Assembly: GCA_963652365.1 (NCBI GenBank)
Contig: CAVJTH010000008.1
Span: 1 to 64,000, forward strand
DNA length: 64,000 nucleotides
From: Hallerella sp963652365
GTDB lineage: Bacteria > Fibrobacterota > Fibrobacteria > Fibrobacterales > Fibrobacteraceae
Direction of reading: 5' to 3'
The position numbers and the translations under genes are program-made. Under the pieces are notes generated by a model. The model worked only from the letters and a program-made list of their open reading frames with translations. It did not search any database and was not told where the DNA came from. Of the stretch, positions 16,935 to 25,313 are shown piece by piece. Positions within the stretch are counted from its first letter, which is position 1. Each line of letters starts with the position of its first letter.

Positions 16935-19433
16935 ATGAAAAAGCAGGATAAAGTTCCCTTGTCGATTTCCCGCAAGGAAGGCTGGTGCATCTTCTTGACT
17001 TTGCTCGTCCTTGTCGGCGCGTTTCTTCTGTTTGACAACATCTCCGTTGCCGATGCGCGTTCCTGGGACATCCGCTTTGGATACGTTGCCGTTCTCCTGA
17101 CATTTCTTGTCCTGCTGGCTGGGCTTGCGGTCAATTTCAGGGAAATCGTCTTGCGGGTTCGGGAACATCTCCCGTCGGGAAAGAGCCTCGTCCTTCTTGC
17201 GTGTCTTCTCGGGTTCTTTTCGCTCTTCTCGTTCCACCACATCGAAAATTCGCATCGAGTGCTTTCCGACGAAACCAGCTGGGAATCGATGGGGCTCCAG
17301 ATGTATTTCGATCGTTCGGGCGGAATCTGCAACGAAGGCCTCTGGGCGGACGGAAAGCTGGACTGCAAGGTCGAGGTGAACAATTTCAAGGGAAAGACTC
17401 TGGGCTTTGTCCATTCGCTTGCGTATCGCCTGGGAGAACCGAACCGCGATACGGCTCTCCGGGTGAATTTTCCCTTTTACCTGGTCAGTCTCGTCGCGTT
17501 TTTTCTTGCCCTGTCCATCTGGTTCAAGAGCGACCTCGCCGCCCTGGCCGCGACCGCCTTTTTGGGTGGAATGCCTATCTACCTGATGCAGGCGCGGTCC
17601 GCTTCGACGGAAGTTCTCTATATCGCCATCTTCGCCATTCTCCTCGCCTGGTATGCGCTGGTGCCTCCGAAAGAAGTGAAGTGGAAGCATTTTCTCTTGA
17701 CGGTTCCGCTTCTCGGGCTTTTTTCGGGGACGCGGCAGGAAACCGTCTTCGCCTTCATCCCGTTTGCGCTGTATTACTTCCGCTATTTCCGCGGCGAATT
17801 CTATCGACTTCCGCTGTTCGTCCTTTCGGTCATTGCGGTGAGCTGGCCTGCGGTGAACACGATGGCTGCCTATCGCGGCTACGATTTCCAGGGAGGAAAC
17901 CATGCGGTGCATTCCCTCGGAAATTTCGTCTTTAACTTTCGGACGGACCTTCTCGCGATGCTCAATCTGGGAAAGGACGCTTCGCGCGGGGGAATTCTCG
18001 AAAACCCGTTTTACACGACGTTTACCGTTCTTCTCCTGCTTGCGACGGGCTGGCTTCTTTATCGGATGATTTTCAGGAAGCGTTACCGGCGCGGCTTTGT
18101 CCTCGGATTCTTTTTCTGCTTCCAGATCTTTGTCATCCTGCTGAACGTTTCGGGGACGTTCGAAATCGACATCAACCAGAGGTATGTCCTCGTCGCGCTT
18201 CCGCTCTTTGCGCTCATCATGGCGCTCGGGCTAAAGGATTTTCTGGAGACATGCTTTGTCGATGCGAAGCGAGCTTCGGGCATTTCCGCAGCGGCGGCGA
18301 TTCTTCTTTCGGTCGGGCTTGCGCTTTGGCACACTTCGAGCTTCGACGCGAACATGCTCTACTACCGGAACAAGCTCTTGGGCGAAGAAAGCTACCTGAA
18401 CGCCAAGCTCAAGGATTTTCCCGAAAATTCCATTTTCATCTATGCGCGGCCATGGCAGATGCTCGCGTCGGGCCATTCGAGCTTCAGCGAACGGACGTTC
18501 ATGAACTGGACGACGGACGACTTCGCGAAATACCGGAATCTGAGCGATGGTCACATCTACCTTGTCCGTGGGCAGGACGGCTACGGAAAGGTGAACCGGG
18601 AATCCCGCGTGGTCGGATTCAAGACGACGGACCAGGTCAATTCGATTTTAGACGGCTATCGCGTGGAAAAGGTTTTGGCGGAGAACCGTCTTTTTGGCTA
18701 CCCGCTGACGATTCACCGCATTGCTTCGAAGCACGGGATTTCTCTCTACGCGCAGGGAATCTCGGTGGGCGAACTGGAAGGCGGGCGCTTTGCCGTGACG
18801 AAAGGCTTTGGCGAATCCGTTGCGTACGATTTGTTCCGCGGCGATTCCCTGACCTTGCACGGCGTCATCGAAAATTCGACGGATTCCGTTTCTGTCAAGG
18901 AAATTCCGGCGGGGCTTTCCCGGTATCGCTTCGACTTCTACGTGCCGGACGATACGGTGCGCGTCCTGCGCGACGTGTTTGTCGCCGGAGAATCGGTCCG
19001 GCTTGTGTCGGCGCTGCCTTTTGCGAGCGCTTCGCAGGATTGGGGTAATCCGGAGCGGAATGAGAGCGTGGAACATCATACGCTGCGAGTCGGCGGCGAG
19101 CCTTATCGCTTCGGAATCGGTTCCCACGCGAATTCTTCGATCGTCATCGATCTTTGCGCCGACGGAAAGTGTTCGGACGGAACCCTGGAGGGAAACTTCC
19201 ACGCGGTCGTCGGGCTGGACGACGAGAGCGCCTGCGGCGATGGAGCCTCGTTCGCCCTCTTGGCGGAAGGCAAGGAGCTCTGGCGGTCGAAGCGACTGTA
19301 TGCCGGCGATACGTCGCATGTTCTCGTTCGGATTCCCCGTTCGCGAACGCTCGACCTTCGCGTGGAAAAGGGCGAAAACATGGACTGTGACCACGGCGAC
19401 TGGGCCAACGCCTGGATTTCGGACGTCCAATGA
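16935..19433 (+). CDS. GT39-like membrane glycosyltransferase fused to an NPCBM domain
   Basis: An 832-residue protein. The first half has about 11-12 hydrophobic helices with an acidic motif in the first extracytoplasmic loop (HRVLSDETSWESMGL), typical of GT-C enzymes of the PMT/ArnT (GT39) type that use lipid-linked sugars. A long soluble portion follows. The last 120 residues match an NPCBM domain: FGIGSHANSS, VVGLDDESACGDGASFAL, LRVEKGENMDC and DHGDWANAW. NPCBM modules normally sit on secreted glycosidases and bind sugars. The gene overlaps the next by 4 bases and starts a three-gene operon. Donor and acceptor sugars are unknown; the joining of these two domains is read directly from one uninterrupted frame. 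Confidence 0.8.
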   Translation: MKKQDKVPLSISRKEGWCIFLTLLVLVGAFLLFDNISVADARSWDIRFGYVAVLLTFLVLLAGLAVNFREIVLRVREHLPSGKSLVLLACLLGFFSLFSFHHIENSHRVLSDETSWESMGLQMYFDRSGGICNEGLWADGKLDCKVEVNNFKGKTLGFVHSLAYRLGEPNRDTALRVNFPFYLVSLVAFFLALSIWFKSDLAALAATAFLGGMPIYLMQARSASTEVLYIAIFAILLAWYALVPPKEVKWKHFLLTVPLLGLFSGTRQETVFAFIPFALYYFRYFRGEFYRLPLFVLSVIAVSWPAVNTMAAYRGYDFQGGNHAVHSLGNFVFNFRTDLLAMLNLGKDASRGGILENPFYTTFTVLLLLATGWLLYRMIFRKRYRRGFVLGFFFCFQIFVILLNVSGTFEIDINQRYVLVALPLFALIMALGLKDFLETCFVDAKRASGISAAAAILLSVGLALWHTSSFDANMLYYRNKLLGEESYLNAKLKDFPENSIFIYARPWQMLASGHSSFSERTFMNWTTDDFAKYRNLSDGHIYLVRGQDGYGKVNRESRVVGFKTTDQVNSILDGYRVEKVLAENRLFGYPLTIHRIASKHGISLYAQGISVGELEGGRFAVTKGFGESVAYDLFRGDSLTLHGVIENSTDSVSVKEIPAGLSRYRFDFYVPDDTVRVLRDVFVAGESVRLVSALPFASASQDWGNPERNESVEHHTLRVGGEPYRFGIGSHANSSIVIDLCADGKCSDGTLEGNFHAVVGLDDESACGDGASFALLAEGKELWRSKRLYAGDTSHVLVRIPRSRTLDLRVEKGENMDCDHGDWANAWISDVQ

Positions 19434-20458
19434 AGATCCTGGTCGCTCCGCTTGACTGGGGACTGGGACACGCGACGCGGACGATTCCGATTGTCCGCAA
19501 GTTTCTTGCGCAGGGTGCCGAAGTCGATCTGGCTGTCTCGGGGAAGATGTCCGCGCTTTTTCGCGGGGAGTTTCCCGACTTGGCGCAAGTCGAGATTCCG
19601 GGGTATGGAATTCGCTATCCGAATCGCGGGTTCGAAATGCCTTTCTGGCTGTTCGCCAATTACCGGCGCATCGCGGACGTGATCCGGCGCGAGCACGAAA
19701 TCGCCGAACGCCTCGCCAGGGAACGCGGATACGATACGCTGTTTTCGGACAACCGCTTTGGCTTTTACGCGAAAGGCGCAAGGAATATCTACATGACGCA
19801 CCAGCTGCGCATCGCCTTTCCGGGACCGTTTTCCGCACTCGAAAACCTGGGCGTCGCATGGCACAGGCGCCGAATGCAAAGGTTCGACGAAATCTGGGTG
19901 CCCGACTACGCGGAATTTCCGGGCCTTGCCGGAAAGCTTTCGCATGTCCGCTATCCTGAAAGCTTTGCGAAAAAGGTGAAATACATCGGACCGCAATCGC
20001 GTTTTGCGAAGGATGGTTCGGGTGGGCCAGTCGCGGAACGCCCGGAAAGAGAATTCGATCTGTTGGCGATTCTTTCGGGCCCCGAACCGATGCGGACATC
20101 GTTCGAAACGGCCGTTCTGAAGGCCTTCGCGAAGATTCCCGGGAAACATGCGGTTATCCGCGGGCTTCCGGGCGAAAGCGAACTTCCCTTGGCACCGCCG
20201 GGCGTGACGCTTTTCAACCACCTGGAAACGGACGCGTTCGCAAAAGCCGTGAAAAACGCGAAAACGATTGTTTCGAGACCGGGATACAGTACCGTGATGG
20301 ACATGGAAAAGCTCGGCGCGAAATGTATCCTTGTTCCTACGCCCGGACAGACGGAACAGGTTTACCTCGGCGAAGTCTTGCAGGAATCCGGCTTGGCAAG
20401 GCTTCTCCATCAAAACGACATATCGGCGAAAAATCTTTGCGAGGCTATCGAACCATGA
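19430..20458 (+). CDS. MJ1255-type glycosyltransferase (GT-B fold)
   Basis: A 342-residue protein with the glycine-rich N-terminal signature of the MJ1255/VC2487 group (ILVAPLDWGLGHATRTIPIV) and a C-terminal nucleotide-sugar binding region (ETIV-like loop, SRPGYSTVMDMEKLGAKCIL, PTPGQTEQ). The order is that of MurG-like GT28 enzymes, so transfer of a sugar from a nucleotide donor at the inner face of the membrane is expected. It overlaps the GT-C gene upstream and the next gene downstream by 4 bases each, so all three products are probably made in fixed proportion for one glycan pathway. Confidence 0.82.
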   Translation: MKILVAPLDWGLGHATRTIPIVRKFLAQGAEVDLAVSGKMSALFRGEFPDLAQVEIPGYGIRYPNRGFEMPFWLFANYRRIADVIRREHEIAERLARERGYDTLFSDNRFGFYAKGARNIYMTHQLRIAFPGPFSALENLGVAWHRRRMQRFDEIWVPDYAEFPGLAGKLSHVRYPESFAKKVKYIGPQSRFAKDGSGGPVAERPEREFDLLAILSGPEPMRTSFETAVLKAFAKIPGKHAVIRGLPGESELPLAPPGVTLFNHLETDAFAKAVKNAKTIVSRPGYSTVMDMEKLGAKCILVPTPGQTEQVYLGEVLQESGLARLLHQNDISAKNLCEAIEP

Positions 20459-21150
20459 AACCATTCACCATTGCATTTCCCCTGCCCGTTTCCAGGGAAG
20501 ACGCGCCAGGACTTCTTCTGGAAACGTTGAATCTCGATGTCGGCAAAAGCCAGGCGATGATTCCCGGTTCCTCGATTTTCTTCGAGCCGATTCTGCAGGA
20601 TGCCGTCACGGGGATCGAAACGATCTTCGCGGAACATCTTGCGCTTTCTTCGGACGAATCGTCGGCGATCGCCTCGCACAGGTCGCTCTTCTTCTTGCGG
20701 TTCCTTGTCAAGACGGATGCGGACCTGGAATCGTTCCTGAACGTCGCGAAAAGAATTCTGGATGCGGGAGCCCTGGGCGTCTATATCGAAAACTCGGGGT
20801 GCGCGTGGAGCCGGAGCGCCTTTGAAAACCTGGCATCCGGCGATGTCCCGCTCGAAGCCTTCATCAACTTTGTCGAAACTTCCGATTCGATATTCACCCT
20901 GGGCATGGAACCGTTCGGAGCTCCGGACCTTTGCCTTGCGACAAGAAACGACAAGCTCGATTTGCGCGCGGTCCTGATTTCCGCGGCGGATTCCATCGTC
21001 ATGGATGGACAGGATTTTTCCTCGGGAGCAAAGTGGAAGGACGATTCCGGCAACGAATTCGAATTCAGGAACGAATCGAAAAGTCCATTTGCGAAGAACT
21101 CGCCCGAATGGAACGCCCAGGGCTATATGAGGCTCGTGCCAAGGAGATGA
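20455..21150 (+). CDS. Conserved hypothetical protein, possibly DUF4261-like
   Basis: A 231-residue soluble protein with no signal peptide or membrane segment. Features such as DAGALGVYIENSGCAWSRSAF and the strand-rich N-terminus recall DUF4261 proteins, but I hold this loosely. The ATG at 20455 overlaps the stop of the glycosyltransferase gene, so it is the third member of the operon. It ends 27 bases before the convergent N-formylglutamate amidohydrolase gene. No function is assigned. Confidence 0.65.
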   Translation: MKPFTIAFPLPVSREDAPGLLLETLNLDVGKSQAMIPGSSIFFEPILQDAVTGIETIFAEHLALSSDESSAIASHRSLFFLRFLVKTDADLESFLNVAKRILDAGALGVYIENSGCAWSRSAFENLASGDVPLEAFINFVETSDSIFTLGMEPFGAPDLCLATRNDKLDLRAVLISAADSIVMDGQDFSSGAKWKDDSGNEFEFRNESKSPFAKNSPEWNAQGYMRLVPRR

Positions 21151-21177
21151 TGTACGTCCATGATTTCGGCGGCTCGT

Positions 21178-21882
21178 CTATTCCGTTACCGCGGTCGCGA
21201 GCATTTGCGCGATGTCTTCCGGGTTGGAGTTCTGGAGCAGCGTCTGGTTCATCTCGATTTCGAAACCGAGGTATTTCGTCTGGGGAAAAATCTTGCGGAG
21301 CGCGGTCGTGTGACCGTCCGTCTTTCCGAGGTAGGGGTAATTGAACCGGATGCGGAGTTCCGGCGCATAGGCGCTTAGTTTATCCCGAATTTTTTTTGCA
21401 AAGGCCGCTTCTTCCTTTCTCGCCGGGTCGTAGAGAATGCCGATGTCGGCGTTTCGGACCTTGCCGTCTAATTCCGGGGTAAAGCTGTGGATCGAAAGAT
21501 GCAGGATCCGGGCAGCGTCCTTTCTTTTTAGCCTGCGCTTGGCCGCTTCGAGAAACGCGGCGCGATAGCCGCTGAAGTAGCCTTCCAGAAATTCTCGTTC
21601 CGTCTCGGAAACGTCTTTCGTGTATTCGGAATAGCGGTGATTCCGGTCGCTGTTCCGGTTCAGATCGATGGCAAGCCGCGTGTAGGCGCCCTGGATGGCA
21701 TAGTCGGGACGGAGAATCTTGGCGAGTTCCCAGAAAACATCCGCCGCCCCGATGTCGTATCCGCGATGCGTCTTGAGAACGTTCCTGGTTTCTCGTCCCG
21801 TGAAGTATCTGGACAGGAACTCCGGGACCGCGTTCGAAGCGTGCTCGCAGCTGAGGAAAACGGAAGATTCGCGCCTAGACAT
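21178..21882 (-). CDS. N-formylglutamate amidohydrolase family protein
   Basis: A 234-residue member of the zinc-dependent N-formylglutamate amidohydrolase (HutG-type) superfamily. Metal and substrate motifs are visible: LSCEHASNAVP, THRGYDIGA, YTRLAIDLNR, LHLSIHSFTP and LGFEIEMNQ. It is the last gene of a four-gene cluster with GCS2, RimK/RLAN and a C39 peptidase, and overlaps the GCS2 gene by 8 bases. In this context it more likely releases glutamate or an amino acid from a conjugate made by the neighbouring ligases than acts in histidine degradation, since no hut gene is near. Confidence 0.88.
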   Translation of the reverse strand: MSRRESSVFLSCEHASNAVPEFLSRYFTGRETRNVLKTHRGYDIGAADVFWELAKILRPDYAIQGAYTRLAIDLNRNSDRNHRYSEYTKDVSETEREFLEGYFSGYRAAFLEAAKRRLKRKDAARILHLSIHSFTPELDGKVRNADIGILYDPARKEEAAFAKKIRDKLSAYAPELRIRFNYPYLGKTDGHTTALRKIFPQTKYLGFEIEMNQTLLQNSNPEDIAQMLATAVTE

Positions 21883-23104
21883 AGAGCGTGTTTTCCGCAA
21901 GCGATCGGGCGAGCCTTGCGTATTCGCGGACAAAGTCGTTTCGGGACGGGGAAGCGCCGATCCTTTCGAAGAGCGCGCTCGCGAGCGTTCCGCGTTCGAG
22001 AATCTTCTCGAGAACTTTCCCCGACTTTTCGGAAATGTTTCCGCGGACCTTGCCGAAGAGATGCTCCAGCAGGTCCGAAGCCCGCATGGAAGGCGCATCG
22101 ACATCAAGCAGCCGGAGATAGTCGGCGTCGTCGATGATTGCGCGCTCGGCATCCTTGACGGTCGCAAGGAGAATCTTGAGCAGCCGATCCGTGTCGAATG
22201 CGCGCTGCGCCGCCTGGGGAGCAAAAGTTCCGCTTGCGAGAGCCTTGAGAATGGCGACTTCGAATTCGGCGATGGCGACATCCGCCTTGGGGCATTCCTG
22301 GATATCGACCAGCCGGATTTCAATCGCGCCTCGGTCAAAGCGAGCGATCGCTCCGCGACTGTTCAGGAAAAAGTGGTTCAGAAGCTTTTCCCTGTCGAAT
22401 GGCGCAATGTCCTTTTCGATTCTCTCGAAGATGACCCTGTTGTAGTCCGATTCGGTAAAGACCGCCTCGGGAATGACCTTGCCCGTAATGCTCGGGATCT
22501 TTTCCTGGTTGTGGCGATAGGTTTCGATGCGCGCATCCTTGTAGCCGGTGAACCTCGAATCGAGATAGGGGCTCGAAGCGGCGACCGCCGGAATCAGCGG
22601 AAGCAGCAGGCGAATGCCCGCGTGGAGCGTCCCGAATTCCTCGTCCCCGGAAAAGGAAATGTTCAGGTGCGTCGATTGGAGATTTGACCAGCCGTGTCCG
22701 CGACAGTCGAAGATGCGGTTGTAGGCTTCGTAGATTTCGTTGCAGTCGTATGGCCAGAGAACCGTTTCCGTCATCGGGTCCATGAACGGGTGCGCCGCGG
22801 ACGGGAGAAGCTCCCCGCCGACAGGGGAAAGCTTTTCGTTTGCGGAAAGAATCTCCCGGTGAAAGTTCTCATCCCATCCGGCGAGCGATTCCGTCGGTTC
22901 GCCGCACTTGAATTCGAGAACATGCGAAACGAGCTCGTTCGAAAGCCCGACCGGTCCGTGTTCCACGTCCGAAAGGTTTTCGCCGTTTGCGTCCTTGCCG
23001 AGAACCGCATCGACTTTGGGAAGGACCCGCTTCGAATCCTTGGAAACAATCATGTATTCGAGCTCCAGCCCGAACCGTTCAAAGATATGCCAGGGTGATT
23101 TCAT
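21875..23104 (-). CDS. GCS2-family carboxylate-amine ligase
   Basis: A 409-residue protein of the glutamate-cysteine ligase 2 family (glutamine-synthetase fold). The N-terminus has the metal-binding strand FGLELEYMI, and a histidine- and acid-rich core follows (THLNISFSGDEEFG; ARFDRGAIEIRLVDIQECP). The family joins an amino group to the gamma-carboxylate of glutamate or similar acids using ATP. The start at 23104 (MKSPWHIFERFG) overlaps the RimK stop by 4 bases. The true acceptor is unknown; conventional glutathione synthesis is possible but the neighbours suggest a peptide tag or small conjugate. Confidence 0.9.
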   Translation of the reverse strand: MKSPWHIFERFGLELEYMIVSKDSKRVLPKVDAVLGKDANGENLSDVEHGPVGLSNELVSHVLEFKCGEPTESLAGWDENFHREILSANEKLSPVGGELLPSAAHPFMDPMTETVLWPYDCNEIYEAYNRIFDCRGHGWSNLQSTHLNISFSGDEEFGTLHAGIRLLLPLIPAVAASSPYLDSRFTGYKDARIETYRHNQEKIPSITGKVIPEAVFTESDYNRVIFERIEKDIAPFDREKLLNHFFLNSRGAIARFDRGAIEIRLVDIQECPKADVAIAEFEVAILKALASGTFAPQAAQRAFDTDRLLKILLATVKDAERAIIDDADYLRLLDVDAPSMRASDLLEHLFGKVRGNISEKSGKVLEKILERGTLASALFERIGASPSRNDFVREYARLARSLAENTLYV

Positions 23105-24606
23105 ACAAACGAATCGATTCCGTGATGTTGCAGCAGACGTTGCTGCGCCGAGTTCATGCGTTCCTCGATTCTGCGGCGCAGGGAATGCATGACGTTCAGG
23201 TAGATTCTTTCTCCGCCGAGCTGGTCTTCGACTCCATCGTCGATGCTCGGGTTGTCGTTCACTTCGATGACCATCGGCTTGCCGTTCACCTCCTTGAGAT
23301 CGACACCGTAGAGCCCGTTGCCGATAAGGGCCGCGACGCGGAGAGCCGCCTTGATGATCCCGTGGGGAACGTCGTCGAGGGGGACGCAGTCGTAGAGACC
23401 GCAGACCTCGTCCTTGTTCTTGGAATTCCAGTTGTAGATTTGCCAATGATCCTTGGCCATGTAGTAGCGGCAGGCGTAGAACGGTCGTCCGTCCAGGATG
23501 CCGATTCGCCAGTCGAACCTTGTCGGCGTGAATTCCTGCGCAATCACGAGATCGCTGCCTTCGAACATCTTGTCGAGCTGGGTCTGCAGCTCCTCTTCGT
23601 CCTTGACTTTCACCACTCCCATGGAAAAGCTCGAATCCGGAGCCTTGAGAATCATCGGAAAGCCGATTGCGCGCGAAAGCTCGTGCCGGTTTTCGGAATG
23701 GGCGATAATCGTGTGCGGTGCGGGAATCTTTCCGACGGTCATCAGTTCCTGCAGATAGACCTTGTTCGAACAGCGGAGAATGCTGTCGGGATCGTCGATG
23801 ACGGCGATCCCTTCGGACTGTGCGCGCCTCGCGAACGCATACGTGTGATGGTTTACGTTTGTCGTTTCCCGGATGAAGAGCGCGTCAAATTCGCCGACTC
23901 GGTGATAGTCCTTCTTGGTGATGAGCTCGACGCGGAACCCCGTCTTTTCCGCCGCCGCGATAAACTTCTGGATGGCCTTGGCGTTCGATGGCGGTTCCTT
24001 TTCGTCGGGATTTACGAGAATGGCGAGATCGTACAGGTATTCGTCGGGGTGAGCCGACGTGAAACGGCTCTTGTCGAAGTATTCCTTCGCGAACTGATCG
24101 ACCATTTCCAGGTGGGATTCCGGAATCTCGTTCACGCAGATGGGACCGATGCTCTGGATGAGCCATTTCTTCTTGAAGACGAAATGTGCGCGGAGCAGGG
24201 GAGCCTGGAAGAGACGGTAAAGCTCTTCGGAAAGTTCGAGGTATTGCGGGCTGACGTTCTGCCCGAAATAGATTGAAAGGGTGAACTCGGTGCCGGTGAG
24301 CTTTCGCAGGCTCTTCTGGATCAGGTCGTCGATTTCGTCCGAAATGTTCTTGACGACCGCCGGCGCCTTGAAGTCCCGGATGCTCTTGACGTTCGGGATC
24401 ACCTTGTGGCCGCGCGCTTCCGCGAGGAGCGAGACGTAGTAGCCCTTGCTCTGGTAGCTGTAATCCCGGCAGAGGTTGAACACGCGCACGTTGCGCATCA
24501 TGGTGTAGTCGGTTTTGGTCAGGTAGTCTTTTGCCGAGACAATATCGACTTCCGGAACATGGAACTTCCAGTTCTTCGGATTGTTGACAACGATGATCTT
24601 TTTCAT
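23101..24606 (-). CDS. RimK-like ATP-grasp ligase with N-terminal RLAN domain
   Basis: A 501-residue protein. Residues 1 to about 180 match the RLAN domain found ahead of some RimK-type ligases (NLCRDYSYQSKGYYVSLLAE is its hallmark). The ATP-grasp core follows, with GFPMILKAPDSSFSMGVVKV, the FDWRIGILDGRPFYACRY strand and the metal-binding VIEVNDNPSIDDG near the C-terminus. RimK-type enzymes add glutamate or other amino acids to protein C-termini or small molecules. It overlaps both neighbours by 4 bases, so ligase, ligase and hydrolase genes are translationally chained. Confidence 0.93.
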   Translation of the reverse strand: MKKIIVVNNPKNWKFHVPEVDIVSAKDYLTKTDYTMMRNVRVFNLCRDYSYQSKGYYVSLLAEARGHKVIPNVKSIRDFKAPAVVKNISDEIDDLIQKSLRKLTGTEFTLSIYFGQNVSPQYLELSEELYRLFQAPLLRAHFVFKKKWLIQSIGPICVNEIPESHLEMVDQFAKEYFDKSRFTSAHPDEYLYDLAILVNPDEKEPPSNAKAIQKFIAAAEKTGFRVELITKKDYHRVGEFDALFIRETTNVNHHTYAFARRAQSEGIAVIDDPDSILRCSNKVYLQELMTVGKIPAPHTIIAHSENRHELSRAIGFPMILKAPDSSFSMGVVKVKDEEELQTQLDKMFEGSDLVIAQEFTPTRFDWRIGILDGRPFYACRYYMAKDHWQIYNWNSKNKDEVCGLYDCVPLDDVPHGIIKAALRVAALIGNGLYGVDLKEVNGKPMVIEVNDNPSIDDGVEDQLGGERIYLNVMHSLRRRIEERMNSAQQRLLQHHGIDSFV

Positions 24607-25304
24607 TTTTTCTTCGGCTGGATGGCGAGAATCAGACTGTCGTAAGTGAGAATGCCTAGCAAGATGCTGTGCACCAGGCGGTTGCGCTCCACTTCGTAGT
24701 AGTTGTCGTGGGCTATCGGATTGGTGCTGTCCGGATCGGCGACGAGAAACTTCTTTTCGGCGCTTTCGCCATAGACGACGATGAAGTGTCCCATCGGATC
24801 GCCGTGAATATCGTCGAAAACGGACATGTTTTCCGAGTTCGTGTATTCGCGCTTGCTCTGGTAGAGAAATGTAGTCGAAACGCCCGCGATGAGCGGAACG
24901 TTCTTTTTAAAGTAGCGGTCGAAAAGGCCGGGCCTAAAGTCCTTGAGGTTGATGACGCCGCCCGCTTCGAGAAAGCGGATGTAGGCCTTGATGGCGAGCC
25001 GGAGCTTTGCGCGCTTCTTCGCGGCGTATTCCTGCCGGAGCTTTTCGGCAAGAGCTTCCATGGAAAGATCGACCCATGTCGGGTCGAAAATCTGCAGGTT
25101 GACGGAATGGATTGTCGCGTCGAAGCCGCGCTTGAGCGCGTCTAGTCCCAGGAATACGCCCAGTGTCCCGCCTCCTTCGAGCATCTCGATCTCGCCGATC
25201 AGCTTGGGGAGGGAAATCCTGTAGCCGTAATGGCGATAGATGGCATGCAGACTGGTCGGCCCGCATGTCACGTCGTCCGGCTGGGGAAGTATCTTGACTT
25301 CCAT
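24603..25304 (-). CDS. C39-like cysteine peptidase
   Basis: A 233-residue papain-fold protein of the C39 type. The catalytic cysteine is Cys14 in DVTCGPTSLHAIY, with His173 in MGHFIVVYGE and Asp190 in LVADPDS completing the triad. There is no membrane exporter fusion and no signal peptide, so it is cytoplasmic. It overlaps the RimK gene by 4 bases and starts nine bases after the dnaJ stop. In the cluster it may trim a peptide substrate before ligation or remove the added amino acids; both are inference. Confidence 0.87.
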   Translation of the reverse strand: MEVKILPQPDDVTCGPTSLHAIYRHYGYRISLPKLIGEIEMLEGGGTLGVFLGLDALKRGFDATIHSVNLQIFDPTWVDLSMEALAEKLRQEYAAKKRAKLRLAIKAYIRFLEAGGVINLKDFRPGLFDRYFKKNVPLIAGVSTTFLYQSKREYTNSENMSVFDDIHGDPMGHFIVVYGESAEKKFLVADPDSTNPIAHDNYYEVERNRLVHSILLGILTYDSLILAIQPKKK

Positions 25305-25313
25305 GTGGCGCCT

